In this document: in pieces, positions 54,001-61,921 of the stretch
How the letters are laid out: every line of letters begins with the position of its first letter
Numbering within the stretch: the stretch's first letter is position 1
NCBI RefSeq assembly: GCF_014642875.1
Contig: NZ_BMJC01000003.1
Coordinates: forward strand, 496,001-560,000
Length of the DNA stretch: 64,000 nucleotides
Source: Puia dinghuensis
GTDB lineage: Bacteria; Bacteroidota; Bacteroidia; Chitinophagales; Chitinophagaceae
Direction: 5' to 3'
Notes under the pieces: model-generated
Seen by the model: the letters and a program-made list of their open reading frames with translations, nothing else
What the model was told of the DNA's origin: nothing
The model's database searches: none
Made by a program: the position numbers and the translations under genes

Positions 54001-55179
54001 TCAAAGCCCCGGCACATTAAAATGTGTATAGGTGGTGAACCCCAAAAAAGTGTTGTCATTAGGGACACCAAGCGGTGCGTCCAGCGCCCGTAAGTTCTGC
54101 AAACTGCTTGTCTGTAGCACATTGTACGCCACTTCCACGCCGGGGTATACCGGGCTCGACATCGTACAGTAATTGCAACCTGTTGTCTGATTGTAGGCGG
54201 CCCACTGGAAGTCATAGCCGGCGCTGATCAGATTGTTATTGGCCGACCAGAGGGAATTATCACCCTGGACGCGGGCTAACTCGGCGGCATAAGCGAAGGC
54301 CGTGAGCGAGTATTGAAAGTGCACGCAGTCCTGGCGGCCACACAGTTCGGGCAGGGTTCCGTCGGAGTTGATGACGATAGGCAGATAGTTGAGCAATGCG
54401 TTATAGCCATTCTGATAGACGGTGGTGCTGTTGAGGAAGATGCCGATGGCCATCCTGGCATAGGACATCGAGGCATCCCAGTTGTTGTTGTAGTTAGGGG
54501 TGTTGTTGATGTAATTGTTCTTTACGTTGTTGAGATAGTTCTCGAACTGGGTGATGTCGGCGGGTGCCCAGCCGGAGCCCTGACCATTCACGGTATAATA
54601 CCGGATGATCTCCGCCGCAGCTACAAAGGTGGGCGTCGTCCAGGAAGCCTCGAGATCGGGCTGGTTGGGGTTGGTGGAAGAGTTGAGCAATGCATAGTTC
54701 TGGAAGGTATAGGCCCAGCCGTTGAGAATGCCGATGGCCTGGGTGGCGTATTCGCTATGGCCCGTCTTCGCCCAGCGGAGCGCGAGGGCATAGCAGAGCT
54801 CGGCGTCGTTGCGGATCTGGGTTTTGGACGGGGAGGTCTGCCCATTGGAGCCTACCACCACCGTTGAATAGAAGGAGGTGGGATAGGTGTGGCTGTTGAT
54901 AAAATCGAGCACCTTTTGATAAGAAGCGCTGCGGGTGGGGTCGCCGCTGTTGACCTGGCCCCCGACAAGGTCGAGGCTTGCCTGGGTGTTGAGTACCCCG
55001 GGGTGGACGAAGCTGGTGATCTGCGGGGCGGCGGTGCTGGCGGTAGTCCGGGTTTTTGTTCCGGGAGCAGTCGAGGTGGCGGTGGAGTTGTTGAGCGCCG
55101 GTTTTTCACATCCTGGCAAGGTTGCGGTTCCGATAAGAAGGGCGATGCCGAGGCATAGCAATGTGGGATTTTTCTTCAT
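54001..55179 (-). CDS. Alginate-lyase-family lipoprotein
   Basis: The 392-residue lipoprotein has a lipobox ending LPGC (Cys24) and a Thr/Ala/Ser-rich linker (about 30-55). The catalytic domain then follows in the (alpha/alpha) toroid pattern of the alginate-lyase Pfam family: FVHPGVLNTQASLDLV, NDAELCYALALRWAKTGHSEYA, NNWDASMSYARMAIGIF and CGRQDCVHFQYSLTAFAYAAELA. The Arg/His/Tyr in the last motif correspond to active-site residues of such lyases, so a polysaccharide lyase role at the cell surface is likely; the polymer is not determined. It is downstream of a DUF4440 lipoprotein gene on the same strand, with a 131-base gap containing nothing recognisable. Confidence 0.85.
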   Translation of the reverse strand: MKKNPTLLCLGIALLIGTATLPGCEKPALNNSTATSTAPGTKTRTTASTAAPQITSFVHPGVLNTQASLDLVGGQVNSGDPTRSASYQKVLDFINSHTYPTSFYSTVVVGSNGQTSPSKTQIRNDAELCYALALRWAKTGHSEYATQAIGILNGWAYTFQNYALLNSSTNPNQPDLEASWTTPTFVAAAEIIRYYTVNGQGSGWAPADITQFENYLNNVKNNYINNTPNYNNNWDASMSYARMAIGIFLNSTTVYQNGYNALLNYLPIVINSDGTLPELCGRQDCVHFQYSLTAFAYAAELARVQGDNSLWSANNNLISAGYDFQWAAYNQTTGCNYCTMSSPVYPGVEVAYNVLQTSSLQNLRALDAPLGVPNDNTFLGFTTYTHFNVPGL

Positions 55180-55310
55180 GTGATAGATTTTTGTGATGCC
55201 TCAAAAATCGGGGATTCGCGGAGTTTAGCAGGCTTTAGTTACGGAAACGTTTGCGTATATGCGCCAGAGGTGCAGTTTGGAATCGGTTGCAGGCGGATGG
55301 GCGGCGGCTC

Positions 55311-55820
55311 TTAGCTGGTATGATCGTGCAGTATCTTCCAGCCCTTTTGCCGGTGTACGCATACAAGGGAGAAACGGCCCGACAGGGTGGGCAGGTTGTT
55401 ACCCGCCAGGGTATACCGGCCGGTGAGCAGGACATAGTCCCCGGCGAGGGGTATTATCCGGAATTGATCGAAGGTGAGTTGCTGGCGGGCGGCGCCTTCT
55501 TTAAAATAGGTCTGCCGGTAGTGGATCATCATGGAATCCTTGCCGATGAGGCCATGGCGTGACATCATGGTTGCGCTGTCGTCGTAGGAGTCCATGAAGC
55601 CGGAAAGGTCGCCTTTGTTCCAGTCCCGGGCGGACTGCTGCATTACGCTGATGAGTTGGCTGGTGTCGGCGGGGGTCGTCACGCTGGTGGCGGGGCTTGC
55701 CGCTGTGGTGATTGCCTGGCCGGTGCTGGTGGTGTCGGCAGGGGTTGCTTTGGGGGCAGGGCTCTGGCAGCGGGTGAACAGCAGCGCCAGCAGCAGGAAG
55801 GGGAGCGTGATTTTTCTCAT
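55311..55820 (-). CDS. DUF4440/SnoaL-like lipoprotein
   Basis: The 169-residue lipoprotein has a lipobox ending FTRC (Cys18), a Thr/Ala-rich linker to about residue 50 and an NTF2-like cone fold. Motifs are LISVMQQSARDWNKGDLSGFMDSYDDSATMMSR (the DUF4440 first helices), YFKEGAARQQLTFDQFRIIPLAGDYVLLTGRY and WKILHDHTS. DUF4440 proteins bind small ligands or act as isomerase-like folds without a defined reaction here. It is on the same strand as the alginate-lyase-like gene. Confidence 0.85.
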   Translation of the reverse strand: MRKITLPFLLLALLFTRCQSPAPKATPADTTSTGQAITTAASPATSVTTPADTSQLISVMQQSARDWNKGDLSGFMDSYDDSATMMSRHGLIGKDSMMIHYRQTYFKEGAARQQLTFDQFRIIPLAGDYVLLTGRYTLAGNNLPTLSGRFSLVCVHRQKGWKILHDHTS

Positions 55821-55926
55821 AACAGGTGTAAAATAAGGAAAAATCGGGACTGGAATGCGCGCCAGAGGACGCTTACACCCTTGAAAATTGTCGCTTTTAC
55901 CCCTTACCAGCGGTTGGAAGATGAGG

Positions 55927-55934
55927 TATTTTTG
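55927..55934 (+). promoter_or_regulatory. -7 box for the GyrI-like gene
   Basis: TATTTTTG matches TAnnTTTG exactly, 31 bases upstream of the start at 55966. Confidence 0.5.
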
Positions 55935-55965
55935 TGGTGGCTGATGCTTAAAATCCTGTCAGATT

Positions 55966-56505
55966 ATGCTCACACCACCCGTCATTACCTGGCGCAAAGA
56001 GCGGTATTATGTGGCGATAAGGACGACCGTCACCATGAAGGATATCCCTCATACGCTGCCTTCTCTTCATCCTGAAGTGTATGCCTGGTTGAAAAAAAAG
56101 AATATACAGCCTTGCGGACCGCCTTTCTTTCAATACCTGCGGCTGACCGCGGACGGTCGGTTGCTGGTGGAGGTGGGCGTGACGGTACCCTATGCAGTGG
56201 CGGGTGAGGACGAGGTCATCAGCGGGATGTTCCCGGGCGGTGAGTATGCGACGCTTATCCATCGCGGGGCTTATTGTCATCTGAAGGAGGCGCATATGAT
56301 GCTGGATGCCTGGGTGGAGAAAATGGGCCGGGATGATAAGGAAGTTATCCCGGGGGAAGGGACGGCGTTTGCGGGCCGGACGGAATTTTATCTTACGGAT
56401 GAGCGAGTTGTTCCCGATGCCGCGAAATGGGAAACGGAGATTGCATTTTTGCTGCCCGCAATGGACAGGAGGTCGATGCGGCGATTTCTGCCGGTGATGG
56501 TGTAA
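55966..56505 (+). CDS. GyrI-like effector-binding domain protein
   Basis: The 179-residue cytoplasmic protein has the SHS2-fold repeat seen in GyrI/AraC effector-binding domains: ITWRKERYYVAIRTTVTMKDIPHTLPSLHPEVYAWLKKKNIQ in its first part (a family-like opening), VEVGVTVPYAVAGEDEVISGMFPGGEYATLIHRGAY in the second, and FYLTDERVVPDAAKWETEIAFLLP at the end. Such stand-alone domains bind small hydrophobic molecules and some hydrolyse or sequester toxins. There is no DNA-binding domain. It is followed after 19 bases by the disrupted archaemetzincin gene on the same strand. Confidence 0.8.
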   Translation: MLTPPVITWRKERYYVAIRTTVTMKDIPHTLPSLHPEVYAWLKKKNIQPCGPPFFQYLRLTADGRLLVEVGVTVPYAVAGEDEVISGMFPGGEYATLIHRGAYCHLKEAHMMLDAWVEKMGRDDKEVIPGEGTAFAGRTEFYLTDERVVPDAAKWETEIAFLLPAMDRRSMRRFLPVMV

Positions 56506-56524
56506 TTGTTTGTAAGTTGCGGGC

Positions 56525-57084
56525 ATGAATAGCCTGCGCTCGATAAGGCTTCTTGGGGTAATAGTTCTATTCTCCGGCTGCCATTGGGGTAATAATGGGC
56601 GGGCGGTGCATACGATCGCTATTCAGCCCATCGAATTCCGCGACGCGCGCCAGCTTGCTTTTGTACAAAAGGAGAGCGTTATTCCGCGGATTCCATCTTG
56701 ACCTGGTTATCGCAGCGGAGAGACGACACCATCGCCATGCTGGTCGGGTTGACGCGGAAGGATATTTTTATCACCAAAAAAGAAAGGAGCGGTCAGATCA
56801 AGGCGCCAGCCAGCAAATATGCGGTGTGGGGTATCCTCGGGCTCGGGAATTGCCCGGGGAATGTTTGCGTGATCAGCGATGCACGATTCTATTCTTCCGC
56901 CACAGACAAATATGAGCACCGGTTGAGAACGATCGTCATCCATGAGATAGGCCACAACCTTGGTTTGCCGCATTGTCAAAGTCCGCATTGTATCATGAAT
57001 GATGCCAATGAGCAGATCGCGACCGTCGATAGCAGCGGGACTGATCTATGTTCTTCCTGTAAAAAGAGGTTAGCGCGGCTTTGA
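56525..57084 (+). pseudogene. Archaemetzincin-like lipoprotein gene broken by a frame-changing deletion
   Basis: From 56525 one frame encodes a lipoprotein signal peptide (VLFSGC) and the archaemetzincin N-terminus HTIAIQPIEFRDARQLAFVQKES, then a stop at 56699-56701. A second frame, entering within the sequence GERYSADSILTWLS near 56673-56705, continues DTIAMLVGLTRKDIFITKK, YAVWGILGLGNCPGN and HEIGHNLGLPHCQSPHC. It ends with CSSC, the complete M54 metal motif (HExxHxxGxxHC, CxxxxC, CxxC). The two parts are out of frame and the linking stretch of a few dozen codons, including the usual PLPxxAF region, is missing. The original product was probably a surface zinc peptidase. Translation from an internal start is possible. 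Confidence 0.8.
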
Positions 57085-58617
57085 CCCGGGTGTCTTGCTC
57101 AGCCGCGCGTAGAGCTCACGGATGCGGACACTGCGGAGGTCGTTTTCCTGTTTGAGTTCAGAAAGGTAGAAATCGTTTTTGTTGAGATCGATAAAGCGTT
57201 GGCTGAGAGATGGCACTTCGGCGAGCAGCGCGCGCAGGCGGATGAGCAAGGCTGGAATATCGCGGCGGGTTAACGTGGGGGAATTGGCTTCCGCCTCTAT
57301 TTCCTCGAAACGCAGATATTGGAGGCGGATATCGGCCATCAGGCAGTAGTGCGCAAATTCCTTTTGATTCTTTTGCGGCTGGAGGGTGCGGAGCGTGCGG
57401 GCGGCGGCAACGGTGCTATCGATGAGCGCCGTTAGCGCCAGGGGGGTGGGGCTTTGTACCACGCCGTTGGTGACTTCGTAAGGCGCTGTTTGTAAAGCCT
57501 GCCAGAAGGCCAGCGACTGATCGCGGGTAAACCCATATTGCCGATGACAATAGTCGATGATAAATTGGGAAACGTCGATGGGCTCCGGCGAGCGAAGGCT
57601 TGCCACATAGGCGCTTATCAGGATGTTGAATCCGGTGATGGGATAGACATGGCGGATGGCCTGGAGATCGGAAAGTTGGTTCTCCGACTCGTAGACATAA
57701 GAGTAGGCGCCGGAGGTAGACCAGGAGGTGAGGACCATCCCTTTATAGCCCATCTGCCGGGCGGCGGGGACGAAGTCGCGTATGTTGTTGAAATGTTTTG
57801 CCCATTTTGTGAGATAAAAATTATCAGGGCTGCTGCGGATGGCCGGGGCGCCCCAGATGGTGAGGCCGCTGGCCAGTAGCTTCTGGTGATCACCAAAGCG
57901 GTTCATGTCCCAGCCATAGTTCCAGTCCACGAGGACTGTGCCCGCGGGGAGCGACCGGATGGCATCGGGGTATTTCAGCGCCATGTCCGCCCAGAGGACG
58001 GGTCGCTTCCCCAGCCGGAGGACGATGTTACAGAGCATGCCGACATAGTCGAAATACAATTTTGATATGCCGCCCTCTTCTGCTTTCTTGCGACAACGCG
58101 CACAGTGGCCGAGCAGATAAGTCTCGTCGCAGCCGATGTGAATATACTGCGAGGGGTGGGTCTGTGCCAATTGGGTATAGAGATCGGTGAAAAGGAGGCT
58201 GTCTTCGGTAATTTGTAGCGGGCACACCTGGGAGAGGGCTTTGTCGTCTTCCCGTAGTGGTTTGTAGCGCTGGTGACGGAGGATGTATTCGACATGTCCG
58301 AAGCTTTGTTGCAGGGGGATCACGTCGATGCCGAGCCCACCGCAATAGTTGATGAAAGAGACGATCTCGGCCTTTGTGTACGCATACCGGTTGGGGATGA
58401 GAAGGTGATTGTCGTAGGGATAGGTTGCCTCATATTCCATGATGAGGGTATTGATGCCGCCGGCGTGCAGTTTTTGGGCGAAGGCCCGGAGGGCGGGCAT
58501 GGTCATCACCTGGATGCGCATGTCGAGGTGGAAGGCGCGGATGGGGAGGGAGGACTGGGCAGCACCCTGACGCGTTTGTGTCAGTACGAGGAGCAAGGCT
58601 AAAAACATCGGTTTCAT
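57070..58617 (-). CDS. GH20-family hexosaminidase, exported
   Basis: The 515-residue protein has a signal peptide (ends near residue 21, GAAQ) followed directly by the GH20 catalytic barrel: FHLDMRIQVMTMPALRAFAQKL, IDVIPLQQSFGHVEYILRH and the catalytic pair Asp164-Glu165 in IHIGCDETYLLG. A small Cys cluster follows (Cys163, Cys172, Cys175). It lacks the usual N-terminal GH20b domain and resembles the short HEXDC-like branch. A long C-terminal helical region runs from about 370 to 515. It lies last in the nagA-nagB-GH20 operon with a four-base overlap to nagB, so it most likely releases N-acetylhexosamines that the next two enzymes handle. Its 3' end overlaps the archaemetzincin remnant by 15 bases. 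Confidence 0.88.
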   Translation of the reverse strand: MKPMFLALLLVLTQTRQGAAQSSLPIRAFHLDMRIQVMTMPALRAFAQKLHAGGINTLIMEYEATYPYDNHLLIPNRYAYTKAEIVSFINYCGGLGIDVIPLQQSFGHVEYILRHQRYKPLREDDKALSQVCPLQITEDSLLFTDLYTQLAQTHPSQYIHIGCDETYLLGHCARCRKKAEEGGISKLYFDYVGMLCNIVLRLGKRPVLWADMALKYPDAIRSLPAGTVLVDWNYGWDMNRFGDHQKLLASGLTIWGAPAIRSSPDNFYLTKWAKHFNNIRDFVPAARQMGYKGMVLTSWSTSGAYSYVYESENQLSDLQAIRHVYPITGFNILISAYVASLRSPEPIDVSQFIIDYCHRQYGFTRDQSLAFWQALQTAPYEVTNGVVQSPTPLALTALIDSTVAAARTLRTLQPQKNQKEFAHYCLMADIRLQYLRFEEIEAEANSPTLTRRDIPALLIRLRALLAEVPSLSQRFIDLNKNDFYLSELKQENDLRSVRIRELYARLSKTPGSKPR

Positions 58618-59378
58618 GGTTGTATCAGTTTGCTGCTATCGCAGTCAAGGAATAATTCTACGGCGGAGTGGGTTCGGAGGATGGTGGAAGGGTAGCTTTC
58701 GGTAATGGGACTGTTGAAGGTATGAAAGATTGCGTTGGCCTTTCGTTCGCCGGGGACCATGGCGAAAATGTACCGGGCCGCGAGCAGGGATGGGATGGTG
58801 AGGGTCAGCGCCTGTTGGGGAACATCGGCCAGGGAGGGGAAGCAGCCGTCGTTCACCTGCTGTTGCCGGCATTCAGGGTCCAGGGTGACGATCTTGACAC
58901 GGTCCGGGTCCCTGAAATTGGCCACGGGGGGATCGTTAAACGCGATATGATTATTCTCGCCGATGCCCATGCATACGATGTCGGTGGGGCACGCTTCCAG
59001 TAAGGCCGCGTAGCGCTGGCATTCGGCTTGTACATCGGGGGCTGTGCCATTCAGCAGGTGCACCTGACGGAAGAGATGTAGATCGAAGAGATGCGCTTTC
59101 AGATAGAAGCCGAAGGATTGGGGGGCGCCGGCAGTGAGGCCGATGTATTCGTCCATGTGAAAGGCGTTGATCCGGTCCCAGTCGAGGGGATGCCGGTTCA
59201 GGCTTATCAGGAACTCGTTCTGCGAGGGGGCGGCCGCAAAGACCATATTGACCGTTGGCTGGGTTGCGAGCAGGTGGCGGATCGTTTCGGCGGTGGCGAG
59301 GGCGGCGGCTACGCCGAGTGCCTGGCGGTCTTCGGCTATCTTTACGTGGATGCTACCCCTGATGCTGTTGCTATGCAT
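58614..59378 (-). CDS. nagB: Glucosamine-6-phosphate deaminase-like protein
   Basis: The 254-residue protein converts glucosamine-6-phosphate to fructose-6-phosphate and ammonia if typical. It has the family fold (MVFAAAPSQNEFL, FHMDEYIGL with the conserved Asp) and GIGENNHIAFNDPP. In E. coli NagB the corresponding loop is GVGNDGHIAFNEP with the triad Asp141-His143-Glu148; here the Asp is Asn and the Glu is Asp. Similar sequences are common in a NagB-like clade of Bacteroidota, so this may be a lineage variant or a different amino-sugar phosphate enzyme. It overlaps nagA by eight bases and the GH20 gene by four, forming a tight operon. Confidence 0.85.
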   Translation of the reverse strand: MHSNSIRGSIHVKIAEDRQALGVAAALATAETIRHLLATQPTVNMVFAAAPSQNEFLISLNRHPLDWDRINAFHMDEYIGLTAGAPQSFGFYLKAHLFDLHLFRQVHLLNGTAPDVQAECQRYAALLEACPTDIVCMGIGENNHIAFNDPPVANFRDPDRVKIVTLDPECRQQQVNDGCFPSLADVPQQALTLTIPSLLAARYIFAMVPGERKANAIFHTFNSPITESYPSTILRTHSAVELFLDCDSSKLIQP

Positions 59379-60573
59379 AGACCTCTTTTGTATAGACGAT
59401 ATTGCCGCCGGCGATGGTGACGTGGATGTTCACCTGGTCGTCGAACAGGACGATGTCGGCATCCTTTCCCGGGAGCAGGGACCCTTTGCGATCGCCTACA
59501 CCCATGATGGCAGCGGGGGTGCTGGTCATCATCCTCACCGCGTCGGCTACAGGTTGACCGGCCAGCTGGATCATGTTGCGCACCAGCCGGTCGGCCGTTG
59601 CTACGCTGCCGGCGAAAGCGCTGCGATCGGGCAGCTTGGCGACCCCGTCTTCGATGATCACCGGGAGTCCGTTGTGCCGGGCGCCCAGGATGCTTTCCCC
59701 CGGCGGCATACCGGCGCCCCGCATAGCATCGGTGATGAGCGCCGTCCTGCCGGGGCCTTTTATCTTACACACCAGCTGAAGCAGCGGCGGGGGAAGGTGG
59801 ATGCCGTCCGCGATTATCTCCACGGTCATTTCATCGATGAGAAAGGCGGCTTCGATGGCGCCCGCATAGCGCGTGGCCCCGCGCCTGGTGACGCCAAGCA
59901 TCATCGAATATAAGTGGGTGGCATGGGTATATCCTCTTTCGAAGGCTTGCAGCACTTCATCATAAAGAGCTTCGGTGTGGGCCAGTGCAGGGAGGATGCC
60001 TTTTCCCCGGAGCCAGTCGGCGAGATCAAGTGCCCCGGGGAGTTCCGGGGCCGCGCTCCAGCGGCGGATGAAGGGGAAGCGAGTGGTGAGTTCACGGTAT
60101 TCGGCCGGATCGGGGTTACGGATATACCGGGCATCCTGTGCGCCGCGCTGGTTCATCGCGAAATAAGGGCCTTCGAGGTGCATCCCGATGAATTGAGCGC
60201 CATGGCCAGGCTGTCCGCTGACGCGTTGGTAAGTCTCGAGGACGGCCAGCAGCTCTTCCTTCCCGCAGCTGAGGGTCGTGGGGGTCATCGCTGTCGTCCC
60301 ATGGCGGGTGTGGAATTTTGCGATGGTATGGAAGGCCTCTTCGGTTCCGTCCATAAAATCGTGGCCGCCGCCCCCGTGAACATGGATATCAATGAAGCCT
60401 GGGGCCACATACCGGCCCGCCGCATCGATGACCAGCGCCTCCGGAGCCTCGATATCCCCTTCACTGATGGCAGCGATGCGGCCTTCCGAAACCAGGAGGG
60501 TTGCGTGGCGGAGAAGGCGGTAAGGCGTGATGATCCGGCCATTGGATATCTTGATGGGTCGCGTGGTGGACAT
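59371..60573 (-). CDS. nagA: N-acetylglucosamine-6-phosphate deacetylase
   Basis: The 400-residue amidohydrolase-fold enzyme removes acetate from GlcNAc-6-phosphate. It shows GFIDIHVHG with His64 and His66, MHLEGPYF with the metal-binding Glu, LAHTEA, ATHLYSMM (the NagA THLFNAM-type loop) and ALITDAM with the catalytic Asp. ATG ending at 60573 (MSTTRPIKIS) is preferred over an upstream start that would cross the promoter region. It is the first gene of the nagA-nagB-GH20 operon, and an operator-like inverted repeat lies 30-57 bases upstream. Import and phosphorylation functions are not in the window. Confidence 0.95.
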   Translation of the reverse strand: MSTTRPIKISNGRIITPYRLLRHATLLVSEGRIAAISEGDIEAPEALVIDAAGRYVAPGFIDIHVHGGGGHDFMDGTEEAFHTIAKFHTRHGTTAMTPTTLSCGKEELLAVLETYQRVSGQPGHGAQFIGMHLEGPYFAMNQRGAQDARYIRNPDPAEYRELTTRFPFIRRWSAAPELPGALDLADWLRGKGILPALAHTEALYDEVLQAFERGYTHATHLYSMMLGVTRRGATRYAGAIEAAFLIDEMTVEIIADGIHLPPPLLQLVCKIKGPGRTALITDAMRGAGMPPGESILGARHNGLPVIIEDGVAKLPDRSAFAGSVATADRLVRNMIQLAGQPVADAVRMMTSTPAAIMGVGDRKGSLLPGKDADIVLFDDQVNIHVTIAGGNIVYTKEVYA

Positions 60574-60596
60574 GATGGTGGAAAAATCAGTGAAAA

Positions 60597-60637
60597 TACG
60601 GTATGCTAAGTAACAAAAATTACCTAGCATTACGGTA
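60597..60637. promoter_or_regulatory. Operator-like inverted repeat upstream of nagA and the DNase II gene
   Basis: ATGCTAAGTAA (60603-60613) and TTACCTAGCAT (60620-60630) are 11-bp arms with one mismatch around a 6-base A-rich centre. They are flanked by a direct repeat TACGGTA at 60597-60603 and 60631-60637. On the minus strand the arm region overlaps a TAATTTTTG -7-like sequence for nagA. A bound repressor would block that promoter, as amino-sugar repressors do in other bacteria. It may also affect the divergent DNase II gene 33 bases away. Confidence 0.6.
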
Positions 60638-60669
60638 CTCTTTATCACGCTAAAAAAACCGCTAATCTT

Positions 60670-61815
60670 ATGGCAAAGTCAGCAAGTGTTGGATTGTCCG
60701 CAATGAACGATCTCGGAAAGCCGGTGGACTGGTTCTTTCTCTACAAAATTCCCAGCAAAGGGACAGCCAGCGATGGCAGTAAGCCTACCGGCACTGCCTA
60801 TGTTTATTTCGACGCGACAGGAAAGAAACTTTCGTTGTCCGCCGACCAGATCAGTGACCCGAAAAAGGGCGCGGTGTCCGACACGCTCAACCAGATCTAC
60901 AATAACCTCAACAACCCGGATTTTGCCTGGTTCTTCTATAATGACGAGAACCCGATAACGGGAGTCACCGACGGTGTCCGGGGACATACGAAAGGGGTGC
61001 TCTGTTGTGATTTTGGCACCGACAGCGCTTTCTGGCTGGTCGACTCGGCGCCAAAATTCCCGCCCCATGGCGCCTATGGCTATCCCCACACTGCGACGGA
61101 CTATGCCCAGACCTTCCTCTGCATCACGTTGAAAGATTGCGCGACGGCGGAAGCGATCGCCGACCAGATGTTCGTGGCGCAGCAGCCAAATGTATATGAC
61201 AAGTCTGCCGTACCGGCGGCGATAAAAGGAAAGAATACCTCCCTGGAATCGCTGCTCAACAACAAGGTGACAACGAGTACGAAAGCTTACGCCAACTACA
61301 TTACCTTCAAATCGAAGGCGGGGATGGCCTTTAGCTGTTTTGCCAAGAATAAATTCTGGAACACAGCCAATGATGACGACTTCTACAACGACCTGGTAGG
61401 GCCGCAGCTGGCCGAAAACCTGGACGTGGAGACCTGGGAACACGGTCAGGAGCCGGGTCCGGAAGACAGCGATAAGATCCACACGGTGGTTGCCATGAAG
61501 GAGGTAGACCTGGCCCCGCTGGGGATCAAGCCTTCCTACAAATGGGGGGAAGCAGATGACCACGCCAAATTAGCCATCACGGCCAAGAGCGAGCCGGGTA
61601 AGAAATATATCTGTGTTGGTGATATCAATTTCACGAAATCGATGGAAAAGCGAAGCGGGGGGACGGTTGCTTTTATCTGCGACCCCCTGTGGCAGGAGAT
61701 CAGTTCGATCCTGAGCGCGGTCAACGTGAGAGCGAGCAGTAAGATAAAAAATTCCAAAAAAGTGGGGACTTCCCTCTCCAAGGCAGCGACAGCCAAGGGG
61801 ATCAAGGAGGGGTAA
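60670..61815 (+). CDS. Deoxyribonuclease II homologue (bacterial)
   Basis: The 381-residue protein matches the DNase II family in order. GKPVDWFFLYKIP is near residue 16. The first half of the phospholipase-D-like active site is RGHTKGVLCCD with His106 and Lys108 (the HxK pair). FWLVDSAPKFPP and the TFLCITL strand follow. The second half is GEADDHAKLAI with His298 and Lys300, and KKYICVGDINFTKS plus GGTVAFICDPLW close the domain. Both HxK pairs are intact, so nuclease activity is plausible. Animal DNase II is a secreted lysosomal acid nuclease; here no signal peptide is visible, so the protein may be cytoplasmic or exported by another route. It is followed after 106 bases by a conserved gene on the same strand. 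Confidence 0.85.
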   Translation: MAKSASVGLSAMNDLGKPVDWFFLYKIPSKGTASDGSKPTGTAYVYFDATGKKLSLSADQISDPKKGAVSDTLNQIYNNLNNPDFAWFFYNDENPITGVTDGVRGHTKGVLCCDFGTDSAFWLVDSAPKFPPHGAYGYPHTATDYAQTFLCITLKDCATAEAIADQMFVAQQPNVYDKSAVPAAIKGKNTSLESLLNNKVTTSTKAYANYITFKSKAGMAFSCFAKNKFWNTANDDDFYNDLVGPQLAENLDVETWEHGQEPGPEDSDKIHTVVAMKEVDLAPLGIKPSYKWGEADDHAKLAITAKSEPGKKYICVGDINFTKSMEKRSGGTVAFICDPLWQEISSILSAVNVRASSKIKNSKKVGTSLSKAATAKGIKEG

Positions 61816-61921
61816 TGGCTTGGGGTGGCAAGCAGATGCGGGACGACAGGCAGGTAATAATGAGGTAATATGAAAAGGCGTATATTTAGGGCGTCTTTCT
61901 ATGGCAGCGGTATATATATAA

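Noticed and set aside
55311-57084. Toxin-antitoxin or defence island around the DUF4440, GyrI-like and archaemetzincin genes
   Set aside because: No toxin, antitoxin, nuclease or recombinase is adjacent; strands differ and only the GyrI-like gene and the archaemetzincin remnant could share a transcript.
61881-61888. Strong promoter for the unknown gene at 61922
   Set aside because: TATATTTA misses the final G of the TAnnTTTG consensus and no -33 element was found, so it is mentioned only within the gene entry.
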